Positions 1 to 8,580 of a stretch of 64,000 nt of DNA are shown piece after piece. Position numbers and translations under genes: made by a program. Positions within the stretch are counted from its first letter, which is position 1. Every line of letters begins with the position of its first letter. The stretch is from positions 6,386,001-6,450,000 of the forward strand of contig NZ_CP150218.1 of NCBI RefSeq assembly GCF_037969875.1, written 5' to 3'. This DNA is from Paenibacillus sp. FSL R7-0337 (GTDB taxonomy: Bacteria > Bacillota > Bacilli > Paenibacillales > Paenibacillaceae). The notes under the pieces are model-generated. The model was not told where the DNA came from and searched no databases. It saw only the letters and a list, made by a program, of their open reading frames with translations.

Positions 1-792
1 TATATGGGGGAGGTGGATATTGAACGACAGGCTCTCAATGTATTCCGTATGCAGATGCTGGGAGCTGAGGTTGTGGCTGCGAAGTCCGGTAACAGAACAC
101 TGAAGGAAGCTGTGGATGAAGCGCTGAATGATTTCGCACAGAACTATGAAGATACCTACTATCTCATCGGATCTGTTGTTGGACCGCATCCGTTTCCGCT
201 GATGGTCCGTCATTTTCAAGCGATTATTGGAAGAGAGGCCAAGCAGCAGATTCTGCAGAAGGAAGGGCGCCTTCCTGATCTGATCACTGCATGTGTAGGC
301 GGGGGATCCAATGCGATTGGATTGTTTCATCCCTTCGTGGATGACCCGGGTGTCACGATAGTGGGCATAGAGCCTGCAGGAAAAGGGATCGAGACCGGGA
401 TCCATGCAGCACCGCTTAGTACAGGCAAGCCGGATATTATTCACGGGTTCAGATGCTACGTGATGAACGATGCGGAGAACTGTCATTCCATTGCAGCCGG
501 GTTGGATTACCCCGGTGTGGGTCCGGAACATAGCTATTATAAGCAGATTAAGCGGGCGGAATATGTCTCGATTACCGATGAAGAAGCGCTGAATGCCTTC
601 TTGACCCTTTCCAAGACGGAGGGAATTATCCCGGCCCTGGAAAGCTCTCACGCTGTCGCCTATGCGATGAAGGTTGCAGGAGCCATGAGCAAGGATGAAA
701 TTATTGTGGTTAGTCTTTCTGGCCGCGGGGACAAGGATGTTGCTCAAGTCTATGAAATGCTCAAGGAGCGCCCTGCACTACAAGAAGTATAA
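1..792 (+). CDS. trpB: tryptophan synthase beta chain, 3' part
   Basis: PLP enzyme joining indole and serine to make tryptophan; the 5' third lies outside the window (the frame is open to base 1, and the reading YMGEVDIERQ matches the middle of TrpB). Visible family marks are GPHPFP, the phosphate-cradling GGGSNAIG loop, the LESSHA segment and the terminal VVSLSGRGDKD. About 263 of the usual 395-400 residues are present. No trpA follows; the next gene, about 100 nt downstream on the same strand, is a MocR-type regulator, so this looks like a trpB copy outside a canonical trp operon. A 10-bp inverted repeat at 810-840 follows the stop but has no T tract. The identity is seen directly; the orphan status is inferred because the upstream side is not visible. 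Confidence 0.93.
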   Translation, partial: YMGEVDIERQALNVFRMQMLGAEVVAAKSGNRTLKEAVDEALNDFAQNYEDTYYLIGSVVGPHPFPLMVRHFQAIIGREAKQQILQKEGRLPDLITACVGGGSNAIGLFHPFVDDPGVTIVGIEPAGKGIETGIHAAPLSTGKPDIIHGFRCYVMNDAENCHSIAAGLDYPGVGPEHSYYKQIKRAEYVSITDEEALNAFLTLSKTEGIIPALESSHAVAYAMKVAGAMSKDEIIVVSLSGRGDKDVAQVYEMLKERPALQEV

Positions 793-888
793 GACAATCT
801 ATATACAGCAAGCCTTCGGTGTCTCAAAACCCGGAGGCTTAAATCCATTTATAGAGAAAGATCTCATAGGGGATGGAGGGGGCTTTAC

Positions 889-2388
889 TTGGCGTATGAA
901 TTGTTAATTACACTAGATAAGACATCGGATACATCTTTATCCAGACAGGTGTTTGAGCAAATCTTGCAGGCAATTAACAGCGGATGCTTGCGAAGCGGGG
1001 ACCAGCTTCCTGCCACTCGATTGCTGTCCGAACAGATTCTGGTTTCCCGCAGTGTCATTCTTCAAGCCTATGAGCAACTACAGGCGGAAGGTTATCTGGA
1101 GATGAGGAGAGGAGCGGGAACGTTTGTTGCCGACAATGCAGCGGGAGCAGATACTGACCCCGGCAGGATGACGGGTAATTATTGTGCTGTGTCAACCAAA
1201 GCACCGAAATTCATATCGGCTCTTCCCTCATCGTCAGCGGTTCCTTATGATTTCCGACATGGTGTGCCAGCTTGGGATATGTTTCCCATGGACCGATGGC
1301 AGCGTGCACTGACTGAGGTCTGCCGGAGAGCCACACCTGACATGCTTACATACGGACCAGCAGAAGGTACCCTGGCACTCCGGGAGGAGATTGCCCGGTT
1401 AGTTCGTTCTACCCGCTCCATTCCGGCACTTCCGGAGCAAATTGTGATTACGACTGGGGCTACACAAGCTCTGGATATTCTCGCCAGGCTTTGCCTGAGT
1501 AAAGGAGATCAGGTGCTGGTTGAAGACCCAACTCATAACGTGCTCAGGGAAATATTCAGCTACTCTGGGGGTGAAGTGATTCCCGTACGGGTTGACCAGG
1601 AAGGAATATGTGTTCAGGAGATGGATGAATGTCTGGCGCATCACAGTAAAAGACAGTCAAAAACTCCCAAGTTGATCTATGTAACCCCTTCGCATCAGTT
1701 TCCGGTGGGTGTGACAATGTCATTTAACCGGAGAATTCAGCTTTTGGAGTGGGCAAGAGGGTCAGGAGCACTCATTATTGAAGACGATTATGACAGTGAA
1801 TACCGGTATGTAGGGCAAAAGGTATCTGCGCTTGCAGGGCTGGATAACTCTGGGCGGGTCGTATACGTGGGAAGCTTCAGCAAAATTCTGTTTCCTGCAC
1901 TGCGCATTGGCTATGCCATTCTTCCGCCCTCCTTAATAAAGCCCTTTCTGGCGATCAAGTGGATTACGGATCGCATGACCCCTACGCTGGAACAGGAAGC
2001 ACTGACGGATTTCATCCAGTCAGGACAATATGCCAAGCATGTAAGCCGAATGGGGAAATTATATGCTACCCGCCGCTCCTGTCTGGTAAAGGCGCTTCAG
2101 CATGAGTTTGGCAGCCGGGTCAAGGTTTTTGGAGATGAGGCTGGATTACATCTGCTCATTGAGCTGGATACAGTGGTTGATGAGCAGATGATTGCCGCGA
2201 AGGCTCTGGGACATGGAGTGAAAATATATCCTGCATCTGATTATTTTCTTAACCAGATCCCTCAGAAGCCAACATTTATTCTGGGGTATTCGAATTTATC
2301 GGAGAATCAGATCAGAACGGGAATTAAGCAGATGGCACTTGCCGAGAAAGAATGCCGAAAGGTCTTAGGCAAGGAGAAGAGCCGCTAG
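889..2388 (+). CDS. MocR/PdxR-type GntR regulator with aminotransferase domain
   Basis: Transcription regulator of 499 residues, usual for the MocR family. Residues 10-80 form a GntR winged helix (LPATRLLSEQ, then a YEQLQAEGYL recognition region and a GAGTFVA end). A linker leads into a fold-type I aminotransferase domain, with EDDYDSEYRY and the presumed PLP-binding lysine in VGSFSKILFP. The start is TTG at 889, chosen because GGAGGG sits at about 875-880 at proper spacing and the protein begins directly before the winged helix. Members usually bind PLP or PLP-amino acid adducts and control nearby PLP or amino-acid genes, so the neighbouring trpB is a plausible target. The effector cannot be told from the sequence. 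Confidence 0.9.
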   Translation: MAYELLITLDKTSDTSLSRQVFEQILQAINSGCLRSGDQLPATRLLSEQILVSRSVILQAYEQLQAEGYLEMRRGAGTFVADNAAGADTDPGRMTGNYCAVSTKAPKFISALPSSSAVPYDFRHGVPAWDMFPMDRWQRALTEVCRRATPDMLTYGPAEGTLALREEIARLVRSTRSIPALPEQIVITTGATQALDILARLCLSKGDQVLVEDPTHNVLREIFSYSGGEVIPVRVDQEGICVQEMDECLAHHSKRQSKTPKLIYVTPSHQFPVGVTMSFNRRIQLLEWARGSGALIIEDDYDSEYRYVGQKVSALAGLDNSGRVVYVGSFSKILFPALRIGYAILPPSLIKPFLAIKWITDRMTPTLEQEALTDFIQSGQYAKHVSRMGKLYATRRSCLVKALQHEFGSRVKVFGDEAGLHLLIELDTVVDEQMIAAKALGHGVKIYPASDYFLNQIPQKPTFILGYSNLSENQIRTGIKQMALAEKECRKVLGKEKSR

Positions 2389-2440
2389 AGAGGAATGATC
2401 CAAGAGTCCAAACAGGATAATATATGGAAGACAGAATGCC

Positions 2441-2466
2441 AAAAAATCGCGGCCCCAAAGCCGCGA
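2441..2466 (-). terminator. rho-independent terminator of tRNA-Pro
   Basis: A perfect 7-bp stem (2447-2453 with 2460-2466, TCGCGGC against GCCGCGA) has six A on the plus strand at 2441-2446. Read on the minus strand this is a hairpin followed by a U run, placed just downstream of the tRNA. Confidence 0.75.
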
Positions 2467-2489
2467 ATCTTAATTAGATATGTTAGAAA

Positions 2490-2566
2490 TGGTCGAGACG
2501 ACAGGATTCGAACCTGCGGCCTCTTACTCCCGAAGCAAGCGCTCTACCAAGCTGAGCTACGTCTCG
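2490..2566 (-). tRNA. tRNA-Pro(CGG) with encoded CCA
   Basis: On the minus strand the 7-bp acceptor arms CGAGACG and CGTCTCG (2560-2566 and 2494-2500) enclose a normal D arm, an anticodon loop TTCGGGA giving anticodon CGG, and a T arm with GGTTCGAATCC. The discriminator is A, and CCA is encoded at 2490-2492. The layout closely follows the Bacillus tRNA-Pro pattern. It has its own promoter and terminator and reads divergently from alaS. Confidence 0.95.
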
Positions 2567-2583
2567 ACGCTAAGAATAATTAA

Positions 2584-2612
2584 ATTATACGCCTGTGTGT
2601 AAGCGCTGTAAA
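2584..2612 (-). promoter_or_regulatory. sigma-A promoter of tRNA-Pro
   Basis: On the minus strand TTTACA (2607-2612) and TATAAT (2584-2589) are 17 nt apart, and the tRNA begins about 17 nt after the -10 box. Confidence 0.75.
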
Positions 2613-2666
2613 TAACCTTTTTCATAGCGATTATCAGCTCCTGTTACAGCAAATTACGGCCTGTGA

Positions 2667-2695
2667 TTGACAGATATCCACCCGCTGGCTATACT
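2667..2695 (+). promoter_or_regulatory. sigma-A promoter of alaS leader
   Basis: TTGACA (2667-2672) and TATACT (2690-2695) are separated by exactly 17 nt. The predicted start near 2702 gives a roughly 285-nt T-box leader. Confidence 0.8.
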
Positions 2696-2701
2696 TGAAA
2701 T

Positions 2702-2985
2702 GTTAAAAAGAAAATCGGACAAAGCGTTGATGAAAACAAGTACGCCGGAGCATGGCTTCACCAGAGAACAGGTTCCTTTGCGGATTGCCGCATCGGGTGT
2801 GAGAACCTGGGAGACAGGCCGGCTGAAAGCTAATTTCGGAGTGCGGGGACAATCCCGCCGGGGGCACCCGTTAACAGCCGCACAAGGCGATCGTCTGCAG
2901 TTGTCCGTGGTTCACGGATCAAGGCGATAACCAGGGTGGTACCGCGATAATCATCGTCCCTGAATTTCATTCAGGGGCGTTTTTT
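2702..2985 (+). promoter_or_regulatory. T-box riboswitch controlling alaS
   Basis: The conserved T-box core AGGGTGGTACCGCG lies at 2933-2946. It is followed by a terminator hairpin (arms 2955-2963 and 2971-2979, CGTCCCTGA against TCAGGGGCG) and six T at 2980-2985. T-box leaders sense uncharged tRNA through a specifier codon and let transcription continue; here the downstream gene implies tRNA-Ala. A GCT triplet at 2829-2831, followed by A in the 3' side of the likely stem I, is my candidate alanine specifier. The T box and terminator are seen directly; the specifier position is inferred without folding. Confidence 0.92.
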
Positions 2986-3018
2986 GTTGTTAATTTAATG
3001 AAGAGACGGGAGCTGTAC

Positions 3019-5655
3019 ATGATGAAAGCAAGTGAAATCCGTTCCAAATGGCTGCAGTTTTTTGAGAGCAAGAACCACCGTATTGAGCCGAGCGCCTCGC
3101 TCGTGCCGCACAATGACCCTTCGCTGCTGTGGATTAACGCAGGTATGGCGCCACTGAAGGCCTACTTCGACGGCCGGGAGATTCCGGAGAATCCCCGCCT
3201 GACGAATTCGCAGAAATGTATCCGCACCAATGATATTGAGAACGTGGGCAAGACGCGCCGCCACCATACGTTCTTTGAGATGCTGGGTAACTTCTCCATC
3301 GGTGATTATTTCAAGGAAGAGGCCATTACCTGGGCTTGGGAATTCCTGACCGGCAAGGAGTGGATCGGCTTCGACGGCGACCGGATCTCCGTTACTGTGT
3401 ATGCTGAGGACGAAGAAGCGTTCAAGCTGTGGAATGAGAAGGTCGGCCTGCCCGCAGAACGCATCATCAAGCTGGGCGACGAGAACTTCTGGGATATCGG
3501 CGAAGGCCCGTGCGGCCCGTGCTCGGAGATTTTTTATGACCGCGGTGAAGCGTACGGCAGTGATATGAGTGATCCGGAGATGTATCCGGGCGGTGAGAAT
3601 GAGCGCTGGCTGGAGGTCTGGAACCTCGTATTCTCACAGTTCAACCATAATAAGGACGGCAGCTATACGCCGCTTCCCAACAAGAATATTGATACCGGCG
3701 CAGGCCTGGAGCGCTTCGCTTCCATTCTTCAGGATGTGGATTCCAACTTCGATACCGATCTGTTCCAGCCGATTATCCAGAAGACTGCCGGGCTTGCCGG
3801 GGTAACCTACAAGGATAATGTTGAACAGGATATCGCGCTAAAAGTCATTGCCGACCATGTGCGTACCGTTACCTTTGCGGTGGGTGACGGAGTACTTCCT
3901 TCCAATGAAGGACGCGGCTATATTATCCGCCGTCTGCTCCGCCGCGCCGTACGTTACGGCAAGACGCTGGGAATGGACCGTCCTTTTCTTCATGAGCTGA
4001 CTGAGACCGTTGGAGAGATTATGGGAGTATATTATCCTTCCGTGGTCGAGAACCGTGAATATATCGCCAAAATCATCCGTCTGGAAGAGGAGCGCTTCCA
4101 CGAGACGTTGTCCGATGGTCTGGCGATCCTCGGGGAGATCAGCGCCAAAGCCAAAGCAGACGGCCTGAGCACCATTGCCGGTGCCGATGCATTCAAGCTC
4201 TATGACACGTATGGCTTCCCGTTTGACCTGACCGAGGACTTTGCGTCCGAGCAGGGGCTTGCTGTAGACCGCGCCGGCTTCGATGCCGCGATGCAGGAGC
4301 AGCGTGACCGGGCCAGAGCAGCCCGTCAGGACAGCGCCAGCATGAAGATTCAAGGCGGTGCGCTCGCCGAGCTTACGGTTAAAAGTGAATTTGTTGGATA
4401 TAATGACACGGTAACAGAGTCCAAGGTCCTGGCGATTGTGGTAGACGGTGTTCTTCAGGATACAGTAGGCGAAGGCGCCGAGTGCCAGGTGATCCTGGAG
4501 ACAACACCATTCTATGCAGAGAGCGGCGGCCAAGTCAGCGATACCGGCGTTCTGACCGGCGGATCGGTGACCGCGAAGGTGAACGGCCTCTTCAAAGCAC
4601 CGCATGGCCAGCATGTTCATCTGGTTACGGTGGAAGCAGGCGATCTGAAGGTCGGCGATACCGTCCGTGCCGAAGTGAACCAGGCGGAGCGCGAGGATAT
4701 CGTGAAGAACCACACGGCCACCCACTTGCTGCACAAGGCGCTGAAGGAAGTGCTGGGCAGCCATGTGAATCAGGCGGGCTCTTTAGTAGAAGGCTCACGC
4801 CTGCGGTTCGACTTCTCGCATTTTGGAGCCATTACTCCAGAGGAGCTCAGCGATATTGAGCAGCGCGTGAACGCGCAGATCTGGCGCAGCCTTCCAGTAG
4901 TCATTGAGAATAAGCCGATAGATGAAGCCAAAGCTATGGGAGCGATGGCCCTCTTCGGAGAGAAATACGGCAATGTTGTCCGTGTCGTTCAAGTTGGCGA
5001 CTACAGCCTGGAGCTGTGCGGCGGATGCCATGTGTCTAATACAGCGCAGATCGGAATCTTCAAGCTGCTTAGCGAGAGCGGCATCGGTTCCGGGGTGCGC
5101 CGGATTGAAGCTGTGACTGGCCGTTACGCCTATCAGTTCACGGAGAGTCAGCTGGACCTGTTGAAGCAGTCGGCAGCCTTGCTGAAATCTTCGCTGACCG
5201 ATGTGCCGAAGCGGATTGAAGCCCTGCATGCCCAGGTACGCGAGCTGGGCCGTGAGAATGAATCGCTCCAGTCCAAGCTGAGCGCAACCTTCGCAGCAGA
5301 GCTGACCAGCAGTGTAATCACAGTAGGCGGAGGAACGCAGCTTCTTGCGGTCTCTGTACAAGCCGGCAATATCGATGCTTTGCGCTCGACAGCGGACGAA
5401 CTGAAGTCCAAGCTCCCGGAGGCCATACTGGTACTTGGTGCTGCAATGGATGACAAGGTGAACTTCGTGGTAGCCGTACCTCAGGAGCTGGTGAAGAAGG
5501 GCTTCCATGCCGGCAAGCTGGTGAAGGAGATCGCTGCAGTCTGCGGCGGCGGCGGCGGTGGACGTCCGGATATGGCGCAGGCCGGAGGCAAGGACGCTTC
5601 CAAGCTGGGCGAAGCCCTGAAGAAGGCCGAGGAACTGGTAGCCGCACAGGCTTAA
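3019..5655 (+). CDS. alaS: alanyl-tRNA synthetase
   Basis: Charges tRNA-Ala in the cytoplasm. The protein is about 878 residues, normal for AlaRS. The N-terminal class II catalytic core shows PSASLVPHNDPSLLWINAGM and RTNDIENVGKTRRHHTFFE. The central editing domain carries HTATHLLHKAL and CGGCHVSNTAQIG, the metal-binding H and C residues. A coiled C-terminal region and a glycine-rich GGGGGGRPDMAQAGG end follow. I chose ATG 3019 (or the adjacent 3022) because GGGAG at 3008-3012 gives good spacing; an in-frame ATG at 2998 lies just past the T-box terminator without a ribosome site. Expression is set by the T-box leader. Confidence 0.97.
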   Translation: MMKASEIRSKWLQFFESKNHRIEPSASLVPHNDPSLLWINAGMAPLKAYFDGREIPENPRLTNSQKCIRTNDIENVGKTRRHHTFFEMLGNFSIGDYFKEEAITWAWEFLTGKEWIGFDGDRISVTVYAEDEEAFKLWNEKVGLPAERIIKLGDENFWDIGEGPCGPCSEIFYDRGEAYGSDMSDPEMYPGGENERWLEVWNLVFSQFNHNKDGSYTPLPNKNIDTGAGLERFASILQDVDSNFDTDLFQPIIQKTAGLAGVTYKDNVEQDIALKVIADHVRTVTFAVGDGVLPSNEGRGYIIRRLLRRAVRYGKTLGMDRPFLHELTETVGEIMGVYYPSVVENREYIAKIIRLEEERFHETLSDGLAILGEISAKAKADGLSTIAGADAFKLYDTYGFPFDLTEDFASEQGLAVDRAGFDAAMQEQRDRARAARQDSASMKIQGGALAELTVKSEFVGYNDTVTESKVLAIVVDGVLQDTVGEGAECQVILETTPFYAESGGQVSDTGVLTGGSVTAKVNGLFKAPHGQHVHLVTVEAGDLKVGDTVRAEVNQAEREDIVKNHTATHLLHKALKEVLGSHVNQAGSLVEGSRLRFDFSHFGAITPEELSDIEQRVNAQIWRSLPVVIENKPIDEAKAMGAMALFGEKYGNVVRVVQVGDYSLELCGGCHVSNTAQIGIFKLLSESGIGSGVRRIEAVTGRYAYQFTESQLDLLKQSAALLKSSLTDVPKRIEALHAQVRELGRENESLQSKLSATFAAELTSSVITVGGGTQLLAVSVQAGNIDALRSTADELKSKLPEAILVLGAAMDDKVNFVVAVPQELVKKGFHAGKLVKEIAAVCGGGGGGRPDMAQAGGKDASKLGEALKKAEELVAAQA

Positions 5656-5712
5656 GCGGTATACAGTAATTCCTGTCTGTAAGAAACTGTGGATTTCTAT
5701 CAAGGGTTGGGA

Positions 5713-5752
5713 AGCAGCGGTGCTGAGGGCATTTCCTCGGTGCCGCTGCTTT
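5713..5752 (+). terminator. hairpin after alaS, probable terminator
   Basis: A stem of about 16 bp (AGCAGCGG arm at 5713, matching arm ending 5750, with three G-T pairs) follows alaS. The U tract is short (TTTATT), so termination may be partial. Confidence 0.5.
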
Positions 5753-5992
5753 ATTCACACAATGTATATTTTTTGGGGTTATTCATTATTGACCCAGGGC
5801 TTGCAATAGCTTAAAACCCAAAAAAACATCTATTTTTGTAGACAAAATGCCAAAAAAAGCGCTTTAACCATGGCAGGATTTCCTCGTTGGGGCATGAATA
5901 TGTTATGATGAGGGCAGCAAGTGAGCTGTACAGCAGCAACTTTGCGAAGCCGCCCGAATCAGGGTGATTTTGCAGAAGGAAGGTGTCACCAC

Positions 5993-6268
5993 ATGGACTC
6001 CATGGACAAAACGGTCAAATTCAATGTGAAGGGCGACGAAAAGGAAGCCTCTCCCCAGGAAATACTGCTCGCCGTGTACGACGCGCTGGTGGAGAAAGAA
6101 TATCATCCGATCAATCAGATCGTAGGATATCTTCTTTCAGGAGATCCGGCTTACATTCCACGCCACAACAATGCGAGAAGTTTGGTCCGGAGGAAAGAGC
6201 GTGATGAGCTGATCGAAGAACTGGTCCGTTTCTATCTGGCCAATCATCGGGTGGACCAGCCCAAATGA
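5993..6268 (+). CDS. yrzL: YrzL/IreB family regulatory protein (UPF0297)
   Basis: Small cytoplasmic protein of 91 residues. The block NPINQIVGYLLSGDPAYIPR, nearly unchanged here, and the RDELIEELV end are the family signature. IreB in Enterococcus is a substrate of the IreK Ser/Thr kinase and affects cephalosporin tolerance; the role in this organism is not shown. The start at 5993 follows AAGGAAGGTG with 8-nt spacing; an upstream in-frame ATG at 5921 adds a tail unlike the family. The stop overlaps the ruvX start (ATGA), so the two are translationally coupled, as in B. subtilis alaS-yrzL-yrrK-yrzB. Confidence 0.93.
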   Translation: MDSMDKTVKFNVKGDEKEASPQEILLAVYDALVEKEYHPINQIVGYLLSGDPAYIPRHNNARSLVRRKERDELIEELVRFYLANHRVDQPK

Positions 6269-6684
6269 TGAAGAAGCTGGGACTGGATTACGGCGACCGC
6301 AGAATAGGTGTCGCCACAAGCGATATTTTCGGATGGACAGCACAATCTCTGGAGACTATTGAGCGGCGCGGAAACGGCAATGAATTCGAGCGTATCCGTG
6401 AACTGGTCAAGGAGTACGAAATCGGCGAGATTGTTGTCGGACTGCCGAAGAACATGAACGGCTCCGTAGGACCCCGTGGTGAAATTTGCATTGAATTCGC
6501 AGATAAGCTGCGGGAGCAACTCGATTTACCCGTACACCTTTGGGATGAGCGTCTGACGACGGTATCTGCTGAGCGGGTGCTGATTGATGGGGACGTCAGC
6601 CGGAAGAAACGCAAGGGGCTGGTGGACAAAATGGCCGCAGCGCTGATTTTGCAAAATTATTTGGATGCTAACAGTAAAAGGTGA
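6265..6684 (+). CDS. ruvX: Holliday junction resolvase-like RuvX/YqgF
   Basis: RNase H-fold nuclease of 139 residues. The opening LGLDYGDRRIGVATSD carries the first catalytic aspartate, IVVGLPKNMNG the middle motif, and LWDERLTT the later acidic residue. The family (YqgF in E. coli, YrrK in B. subtilis) is linked to pre-16S rRNA maturation and to junction resolution; which applies here is not decided by sequence. The start overlaps the yrzL stop by 4 nt; a second ATG follows at 6268. Confidence 0.93.
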   Translation: MMKKLGLDYGDRRIGVATSDIFGWTAQSLETIERRGNGNEFERIRELVKEYEIGEIVVGLPKNMNGSVGPRGEICIEFADKLREQLDLPVHLWDERLTTVSAERVLIDGDVSRKKRKGLVDKMAAALILQNYLDANSKR

Positions 6685-6697
6685 GGGGTGTGCGGAT

Positions 6698-7006
6698 ATG
6701 ACAAACGAACAGATCGGCCAAGAAGAGGAACCGGAAATTATCTATATTCCCGACGAGGAAGGTAATGAAGAGGAATTCGAGGTCATCATGAAGTTTGAAG
6801 TGGACGGATCGGATGCCAAGTATATGATGGTGGTTCCGCTTGATTCCGAGGATGAGGAGACAGATGAGGTCTACGCGTTCCGTTACGAGGAAGACGGCGA
6901 CGATCTGCAGCTCTTCATGATTGAGAATGATGAGGAATGGGCCATCGTAGAGGAGACCTTCAATACTTTGGTTGACGAGCTGGATGGAGGAGCAGAGAAT
7001 GACTGA
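6698..7006 (+). CDS. yrzB: DUF1292 family acidic protein YrzB
   Basis: A 103-residue protein very rich in Glu and Asp with the DUF1292 pattern EFEVIMKFEVDGSDAKYMMV and VYAFRYEED. B. subtilis has yrzB at the same place, after yrrK. Function is unknown. I use ATG 6698 because GTGAGGGG lies 9 nt upstream; an in-frame TTG/ATG at 6665 would overlap ruvX without a ribosome site. The stop overlaps the next start by 8 nt. Confidence 0.88.
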   Translation: MTNEQIGQEEEPEIIYIPDEEGNEEEFEVIMKFEVDGSDAKYMMVVPLDSEDEETDEVYAFRYEEDGDDLQLFMIENDEEWAIVEETFNTLVDELDGGAEND

Positions 7007-7304
7007 GTTTTCCGCTGATCAAGCGGTATGGACTTCTAAGCTCAAAGAAGTATATGGAGAAACAGTAGAACTGGAGGATGAGCAGGGCAAGTCTTCCGTT
7101 TACGATATTATTGCAGAATTTGCTGTGGGTGATCATGCTTATGCCGTTCTGGGCGGATCGGGAAGAGCTGCGGAGCAGGAAATTCTGCGCATCGTAGTTT
7201 CTCCGGACGGACTTCCGGAGCTGGAGAGCATTATGGACGATGAAGAGTGGGAGAATATTTCCGAGCTGTATGATGAGCTTACTTTCCCTGCGGATGGCGA
7301 GTAA
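6999..7304 (+). CDS. second DUF1292-like acidic protein
   Basis: A 101-residue acidic protein whose middle (YDIIAEFAVGDHAYAVLGG) and end (MDDEEWENISELYDEL) parallel YrzB, so it is probably a diverged tandem copy. The end also echoes the NDEEWAIVEETFNTL of the preceding protein. It begins inside yrzB, after GGAGGAG, with ATG at 6999, so translation is probably coupled. No catalytic motif is visible and the function is unknown. It is followed directly by a strong terminator, which closes the yrzL-ruvX-yrzB unit. Confidence 0.8.
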   Translation: MTEFSADQAVWTSKLKEVYGETVELEDEQGKSSVYDIIAEFAVGDHAYAVLGGSGRAAEQEILRIVVSPDGLPELESIMDDEEWENISELYDELTFPADGE

Positions 7305-7339
7305 GCGACTGTAGCAACTTCATGTAGAGCAGATACGGA

Positions 7340-7368
7340 AGAGTGCGGATTTTTTCCGCGCTCTTTTT
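7340..7368 (+). terminator. rho-independent terminator
   Basis: The 10-bp stem AGAGTGCGGA with TCCGCGCTCT (7340-7349, 7355-7364, one G-T pair) is followed by five T. Confidence 0.85.
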
Positions 7369-7437
7369 GCTTATGGTCAGCGAAATGATCTTTCAGTTTG
7401 GATGGAAAAAGCTTATGCTATAAAAATAGGTTGAATT

Positions 7438-7466
7438 TTGGACAATACAATTTTATACTTTATAGT
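7438..7466 (+). promoter_or_regulatory. sigma-A promoter of mltG
   Basis: TTGGAC (7438-7443) and TATAGT (7461-7466) are spaced by 17 nt, about 20 nt ahead of the mltG start. Confidence 0.65.
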
Positions 7467-7486
7467 CGGAAAGTGAGGCGTAACAT

Positions 7487-8533
7487 TTGAAAGCCGTGAT
7501 CCGCACTGTGCTTATCTTAATTCTGGTCCTGGCAGCTGCTGCAGGAGGAGGAGCATGGTACATCTGGAATGGAATGCAGCCGGTCAAGCCCGCAGGGCCG
7601 GCCGTAACGGTTACGATTGAGAAGGGTATGGGAAGCTCGCAAATAGCCGACCTGCTTGAGCAAGAGGGCATTATCAAGCACAGCCTGTTCTTCAAAGGAT
7701 ATCTGAAATGGGTCCGGGAAGGCTCCAGCTTCAAGGCCGGCACTTACCAGGTAAGCCCCGGCGACTCCTACGATACGCTGATCAGCCGGTTGAATGCCGG
7801 AGATATTGTGAAGGAAGCTACCGTTACTTTTACAATTCCTGAAGGGTATACTGCGGTTCAGGTGGCAGAGAAGCTGGCCGCTGCATGGAATCTGAAGCCG
7901 GAGGTCTTCCTTACGCTGATTGATTCAGGTAAGGGAATGGAAGCCGTAAGCAAGCTGGAGATTCCGGACAATCCGTTGCTGCGCCACCGGCTGGAGGGGT
8001 ACCTTTTCCCGGAGACCTATGAACTGGCTAAGGACAGCACCCCGCAGGAAGTCATTGGGGCGATGCTGGACCAGCTGGTGAAGAAGCTGGACACGATTCC
8101 TGAGTGGAAGGCGAAGCTGGCGAACCGCGGGCTCTCGCTGCATGAGCTGCTGACCGTAGCTTCACTGGTGGAGCGTGAGGTGGTAGTAGACAAGGAACGT
8201 CCGCTGGTGGCCGGTATTATCTATAACCGGTTGGATAAGGGGCAGAAGCTGGAGATCGACGCTACCGTCCAGTACTTGCTGGACAAGCAGAAAGAGCGGT
8301 TGTATGAGAAGGATCTGAAGGTAGACAGTCCTTATAACACGTATAAGCAGGCGGGCTTGCCGCCTGGACCGATCAGCAGCCCCGGGCTGGCGTCGATCGA
8401 AGCAGCCATGACACCGGAGATCTCGGATTATTTCTTCTATGTTACGAAGAAGGACGGTTCACAGGGACATTTATTTGCCAGAACCTACAAGGAACATTTA
8501 GCCAATATTCAAAAAAGCAAACAAAATCCGTAA
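7487..8533 (+). CDS. mltG: endolytic murein transglycosylase MltG
   Basis: Membrane-anchored lytic transglycosylase that cuts nascent glycan strands (YceG/YrrL family, 348 residues). One N-terminal membrane helix (residues 5-27) is followed by a LysM-like region and the YceG catalytic domain. LYLFPETYEL-like text (EGYLFPETYELAKDS), ASLVEREVVVDKER with the presumed catalytic Glu, and the terminal SPYNTYKQAGLPPGPISSPG are typical. The start is TTG at 7487 after GTGAGG. The next gene, yrrN, starts 47 nt later. In B. subtilis the order is yrrL-yrrM-yrrN-yrrO; here yrrM is absent. Confidence 0.94.
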   Translation: MKAVIRTVLILILVLAAAAGGGAWYIWNGMQPVKPAGPAVTVTIEKGMGSSQIADLLEQEGIIKHSLFFKGYLKWVREGSSFKAGTYQVSPGDSYDTLISRLNAGDIVKEATVTFTIPEGYTAVQVAEKLAAAWNLKPEVFLTLIDSGKGMEAVSKLEIPDNPLLRHRLEGYLFPETYELAKDSTPQEVIGAMLDQLVKKLDTIPEWKAKLANRGLSLHELLTVASLVEREVVVDKERPLVAGIIYNRLDKGQKLEIDATVQYLLDKQKERLYEKDLKVDSPYNTYKQAGLPPGPISSPGLASIEAAMTPEISDYFFYVTKKDGSQGHLFARTYKEHLANIQKSKQNP

Positions 8534-8580
8534 GAACCCGCTACAATAGTAAGGATGAGCAATGCACAGGAGGTAACACG

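Noticed and set aside
2395..2583. 62-codon forward open frame
   Set aside because: It runs antisense through the tRNA-Pro gene and its terminator and has no ribosome site.
2595..2610. cre-like sequence near the tRNA promoter
   Set aside because: It misses required bases at the two ends of the consensus and is explained by the -35 region.
3838..4764. 308-codon reverse open frame inside alaS
   Set aside because: Antisense shadow of a strongly conserved gene.
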